NCBI RefSeq assembly: GCF_018122625.2
Contig: NZ_JAGQFT020000016.1
Location: forward strand, 1-48,220
DNA length: 48,220 nucleotides
From: Coralloluteibacterium stylophorae
Lineage (GTDB): Bacteria; Pseudomonadota; Gammaproteobacteria; Xanthomonadales; Xanthomonadaceae
Direction of reading: 5' to 3'
The position numbers and the translations under genes were made by a program. The notes under the pieces are model-generated. The model ran no database searches. It saw only the letters and a program-made list of their open reading frames with translations, and was not told where the DNA came from. Below are positions 46,233 through 48,220 of the stretch, in pieces. The number at the start of each line of letters is the position of its first letter. Position 1 is the first letter of the stretch.

Positions 46233-46886
46233 ATGCCCCAGCCCGCCGCGTCACCCTCCATGGCCGCCCGTTTCCGCGGCTTCCTGCCTGTGGTCGTGGA
46301 CGTCGAGACCGGGGGCTTCGATCCGGAACGCCACGCCCTGCTGGAGATCGCCGCGGTCCCGCTCGACCTCGACGGCGAGGGCATGCTGGTGCTCGGTCGC
46401 ACCGTCCACACCCACGTCGAGGCGTTCCCCGGCGCCGAGCTGGATCCGAAGTCGCTGGAGATCACCGGCATCGATCCGACCCACCCATTCCGCGACGCCA
46501 AGCCGGAGAAGGACGCCCTCGACCTGATGTTCGCCCCGATCCGCGCCGAGGTCCGTCGCCACGGCTGCCAGCGCGCGATCCTGGTCGGCCACAACGCGCA
46601 CTTCGACATCTCCGTGCTCAACGCGACGATCCGCCGCACCGGGCACAGGCGCAGCCCGTTCCACCCCTTCAGCGTGTTCGACACGGTGAGCCTCGCCGGC
46701 CTGGCCTACGGGCAGACGGTGCTCAGCCGCGCGGTGCAGGCGGCCGGCCTGCCCTGGAACGGCGACGAGGCGCATTCGGCGATCTACGACGCCGAACGCA
46801 CCGCCGAGCTGTTCTGCACCATCCACAACCGCTGGCGCAGCCTCGAACGCGCCGCGGCGCAGGCGCCGGCGGTCCGCGCCGGCTGA
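46233..46886 (+). CDS. rnt: Ribonuclease T
   Basis: A DEDDh 3'-5' exonuclease that matures the 3' ends of tRNAs and other stable RNAs. The 217-residue protein has Exo [10 protein letters not shown] (Asp and Glu at about 23-25), Exo [14 protein letters not shown] (about 119-130) and Exo [17 protein letters not shown] (about 181-194), plus the RNase T-specific [16 protein letters not shown] 46233 is preceded only by CGCGGG. A TATCCT -10-like element (46221-46226) would place transcription start at or next to the ATG, so a leaderless mRNA is possible; ATG 46260 is an alternative start. It is independent of the pst operon. Confidence 0.95.
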   Translation: MPQPAASPSMAARFRGFLPVVVDVETGGFDPERHALLEIAAVPLDLDGEGMLVLGRTVHTHVEAFPGAELDPKSLEITGIDPTHPFRDAKPEKDALDLMFAPIRAEVRRHGCQRAILVGHNAHFDISVLNATIRRTGHRRSPFHPFSVFDTVSLAGLAYGQTVLSRAVQAAGLPWNGDEAHSAIYDAERTAELFCTIHNRWRSLERAAAQAPAVRAG

Positions 46887-47039
46887 TCCACAGCATTCCA
46901 GGCGGACGGTTGCCGCCGCGCGGCGGCGCGGCAGACTCCGCTCACCTGCACGCCGTCTTACCGCCGCGGCCGCAGACTCCCGCCCGGCGCCACCGCGGCG
47001 CGCGGTCGAGTCGACCCACCGAATCGAAAGGAGCCGCCG

Positions 47040-48020
47040 ATGATCCACGATTCCATCCTCGGCACGGTCGGCAACACGCCGATCGTCCGCATCAACCGCC
47101 TCGCGCCGCAGGGCGTCGAGCTCTACGCCAAGCTCGAGTACTTCAACCCGATGTCCTCGGTGAAGGACCGCCTGGCGCTGGCGATCGTCCTGGACGCCGA
47201 GAAGCGCGGCGCGCTCAGGCCCGGGCAGACCATCGTCGAGGCGACCTCCGGCAACACCGGCGTCGCCCTGGCCGGCATCGCCGCCGCGCGCGGCTACCCG
47301 TTCGTGGCCTTCATGACCGAGACCTTCTCCGTAGAGCGCCGCAAGCTGATGCGGGCGCTGGGCGCGCGGGTGATCCTGACCCCCGCCGCCGAGCGCGGCA
47401 GCGGCATGGTCAAGGCGGCCAGGGCGTTCGCCGAGAAGCACGGTGCATTCCTGGCCAACCAGTTCGGCAATCCGGCGAATCCCGCCTACCACGCCTCGAC
47501 CACCGGGCCGGAGATCCTGCGCGACTTCGCCGGGCGCCGGCTGGACTGGTTCGTCTCCGGCTACGGCACCGGCGGCACCATCTCCGGCGCCGGCCGCGTA
47601 CTGAAGGCGGCGCGGCCGGAGCTGAAGATCGCGGTGACCGAGCCCGCCGGCGCGGCCCTGCTCGCGGGCAACGAGTGGAAGCCGCACAAGATCCAGGGCT
47701 GGACGCCGGACTTCCTGCCCGACGTGCTCGACCGCGACATCTTCGACCGCAACGTACCCATCGACGACGTCGTCGCCCGCGACACCGCGCGCGCGCTCGC
47801 GCAGAAGGAAGGCATCTTCTGCGGCATCTCCTCGGGCGCGACCGTCGCCGCCGCGCTGGAGATCGCGAAGGAGGCCGACCCGGGCACCGTGATCCTGGCC
47901 ACCGTGCCCGACACCGGCGAGCGCTACCTCTCGACCTTCCTGTTCGAGGGCATGGAGGAGGGCTCCGACGACGCCTGGCTGGCCGAGCTGGAGAAGCAGT
48001 CGACGGCGGGATTGCCGTGA
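47040..48020 (+). CDS. cysK: Cysteine synthase (O-acetylserine sulfhydrylase)
   Basis: A PLP-dependent enzyme that makes cysteine from O-acetylserine and sulfide. The 326-residue protein has the PLP Lys in SSVKDR (Lys 42), the substrate loop TSGNTG (about 69-74), the phosphate-binding GTGGTISG and a C-terminal TVPDTGERYLSTFLF. The length and GTGGT loop favour CysK over CysM, but the distinction is not certain. AAAGGAG lies eight bases before ATG 47040. The 153-base upstream gap is GC-rich and shows no clear promoter. Confidence 0.93.
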   Translation: MIHDSILGTVGNTPIVRINRLAPQGVELYAKLEYFNPMSSVKDRLALAIVLDAEKRGALRPGQTIVEATSGNTGVALAGIAAARGYPFVAFMTETFSVERRKLMRALGARVILTPAAERGSGMVKAARAFAEKHGAFLANQFGNPANPAYHASTTGPEILRDFAGRRLDWFVSGYGTGGTISGAGRVLKAARPELKIAVTEPAGAALLAGNEWKPHKIQGWTPDFLPDVLDRDIFDRNVPIDDVVARDTARALAQKEGIFCGISSGATVAAALEIAKEADPGTVILATVPDTGERYLSTFLFEGMEEGSDDAWLAELEKQSTAGLP

Positions 48021-48038
48021 TGGGATGAAGCGGCAGTG

Positions 48039-48066
48039 GTGAAGCGGGAACAGGGAACAGGGAACG
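48039..48066 (+). repeat. GGGAA-heptamer repeat array
   Basis: GTGAAGCGGGAACAGGGAAC followed by one more AGGGAAC unit, about 20 bases after the cysteine synthase stop. It shares the GTGAAGCGGGA start with the array at 39055 and the seven-base GGGAACA-type period with the one at 11477. Confidence 0.6.
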
Positions 48067-48115
48067 GCAGGTTGCGATGCCCGACCCGCATCCTCCGTAG
48101 ATACCGTCTTGCCTC

Positions 48116-48220
48116 CTACCTGGCAACGGCTCTTGCAGGATCGAATGGCTGACCTGACTTGAGCACGCCGTAGACGATGCGCAGCAGCCTGCGCATGGCG
48201 GCGCAGATGATCTGCTTGGC
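48116..48220 (-). CDS. IS110-family transposase, C-terminal end only
   Basis: Thirty-four codons plus a TAG are visible before the window edge. The translation AKQIICAAMRRLLRIVYGVL, then a short GQPFDPARAVAR tail, matches the usual end of IS110-family (DEDD, Transposase_20) proteins, where an ALxAxMRKLL-type helix is followed by a short GxPF segment. The catalytic part is outside. It shows that this edge is also occupied by an insertion sequence. The subgroup cannot be named. Confidence 0.75.
   Translation of the reverse strand, partial: AKQIICAAMRRLLRIVYGVLKSGQPFDPARAVAR

Overview
The window comes from a high-GC Gram-negative bacterium. It is most likely a gammaproteobacterium of the Xanthomonadales (Lysobacter/Luteimonas/Xanthomonas relatives). 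Grounds for this are the murJ // ribF-ileS-lspA-ispH and rplU-rpmA-obgE gene orders, an Xcs-like type II secretion gene order (C-D-E-F-G-H-I-J-K-L-M-N), TonB-dependent receptor/lipoprotein pairs, and intergenic repeats of the GTAGGAGCGGCTTCAGCCGCGA type. The assignment is by gene recognition only; no database search was possible. Start codons are often GTG or TTG, and neighbouring genes very often overlap as ATGA, GTGA or TTGA.

Layout. (1) 1-2600: the tail of an IS3-family transposase and two unrecognised, less GC-rich minus-strand genes, abutting the 3' end of a tRNA-Thr(CGT). This looks like one end of an integrated accessory element. (2) 2600-12400: housekeeping genes. These are tRNA-Thr, then (minus strand) ispH, lspA, ileS, ribF and murJ, then rpsT on the plus strand, then obgE, rpmA and rplU on the minus strand. 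(3) 12600-24000: uvrA with a translationally coupled thioesterase, a DUF4139-type lipoprotein, two crotonases, a thiosulfate/mercaptopyruvate sulfurtransferase overlapping a Nudix CoA pyrophosphatase, an FKBP isomerase, a shrunken RsxC/RnfC-like one-cluster ferredoxin protein, a glycosyltransferase-like protein and nth. (4) 24000-39000: a beta-helix lipoprotein, a TonB-dependent receptor and a complete twelve-gene type II secretion cluster gspC-N, all on the plus strand. (5) 39000-46200: a REP/REPIN-type repeat between convergent genes, a prolyl-4-hydroxylase-like gene, then a phosphate-selective porin, pstS, pstC, pstA, pstB and phoU. (6) 46200-48220: RNase T, cysteine synthase and the C-terminal end of an IS110-family transposase.

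The most interesting observation is that blocks 4 and 5 appear to form one phosphate-starvation island. Pho-box-like sequences (CTGTCAC/CTGTCAT repeats) lie upstream of the lipoprotein-receptor-secretion block, upstream of the porin (two copies) and upstream of pstS. Strong hairpins follow the first gene (lipoprotein), the receptor and pstS, suggesting stepped expression: abundant surface or periplasmic binding proteins, less receptor/permease, and least secretion machinery. The inferred model is a Pi-regulated secretion system, analogous to the Hxc system of Pseudomonas aeruginosa. It would export phosphate-releasing enzymes while the TonB receptor, porin and Pst transporter bring the products in. 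The substrates are not encoded here, apart possibly from the lipoprotein itself. A second notable item is the RsxC remnant beside nth, which keeps exactly the four cysteines expected to bind one of the two original iron-sulfur clusters.
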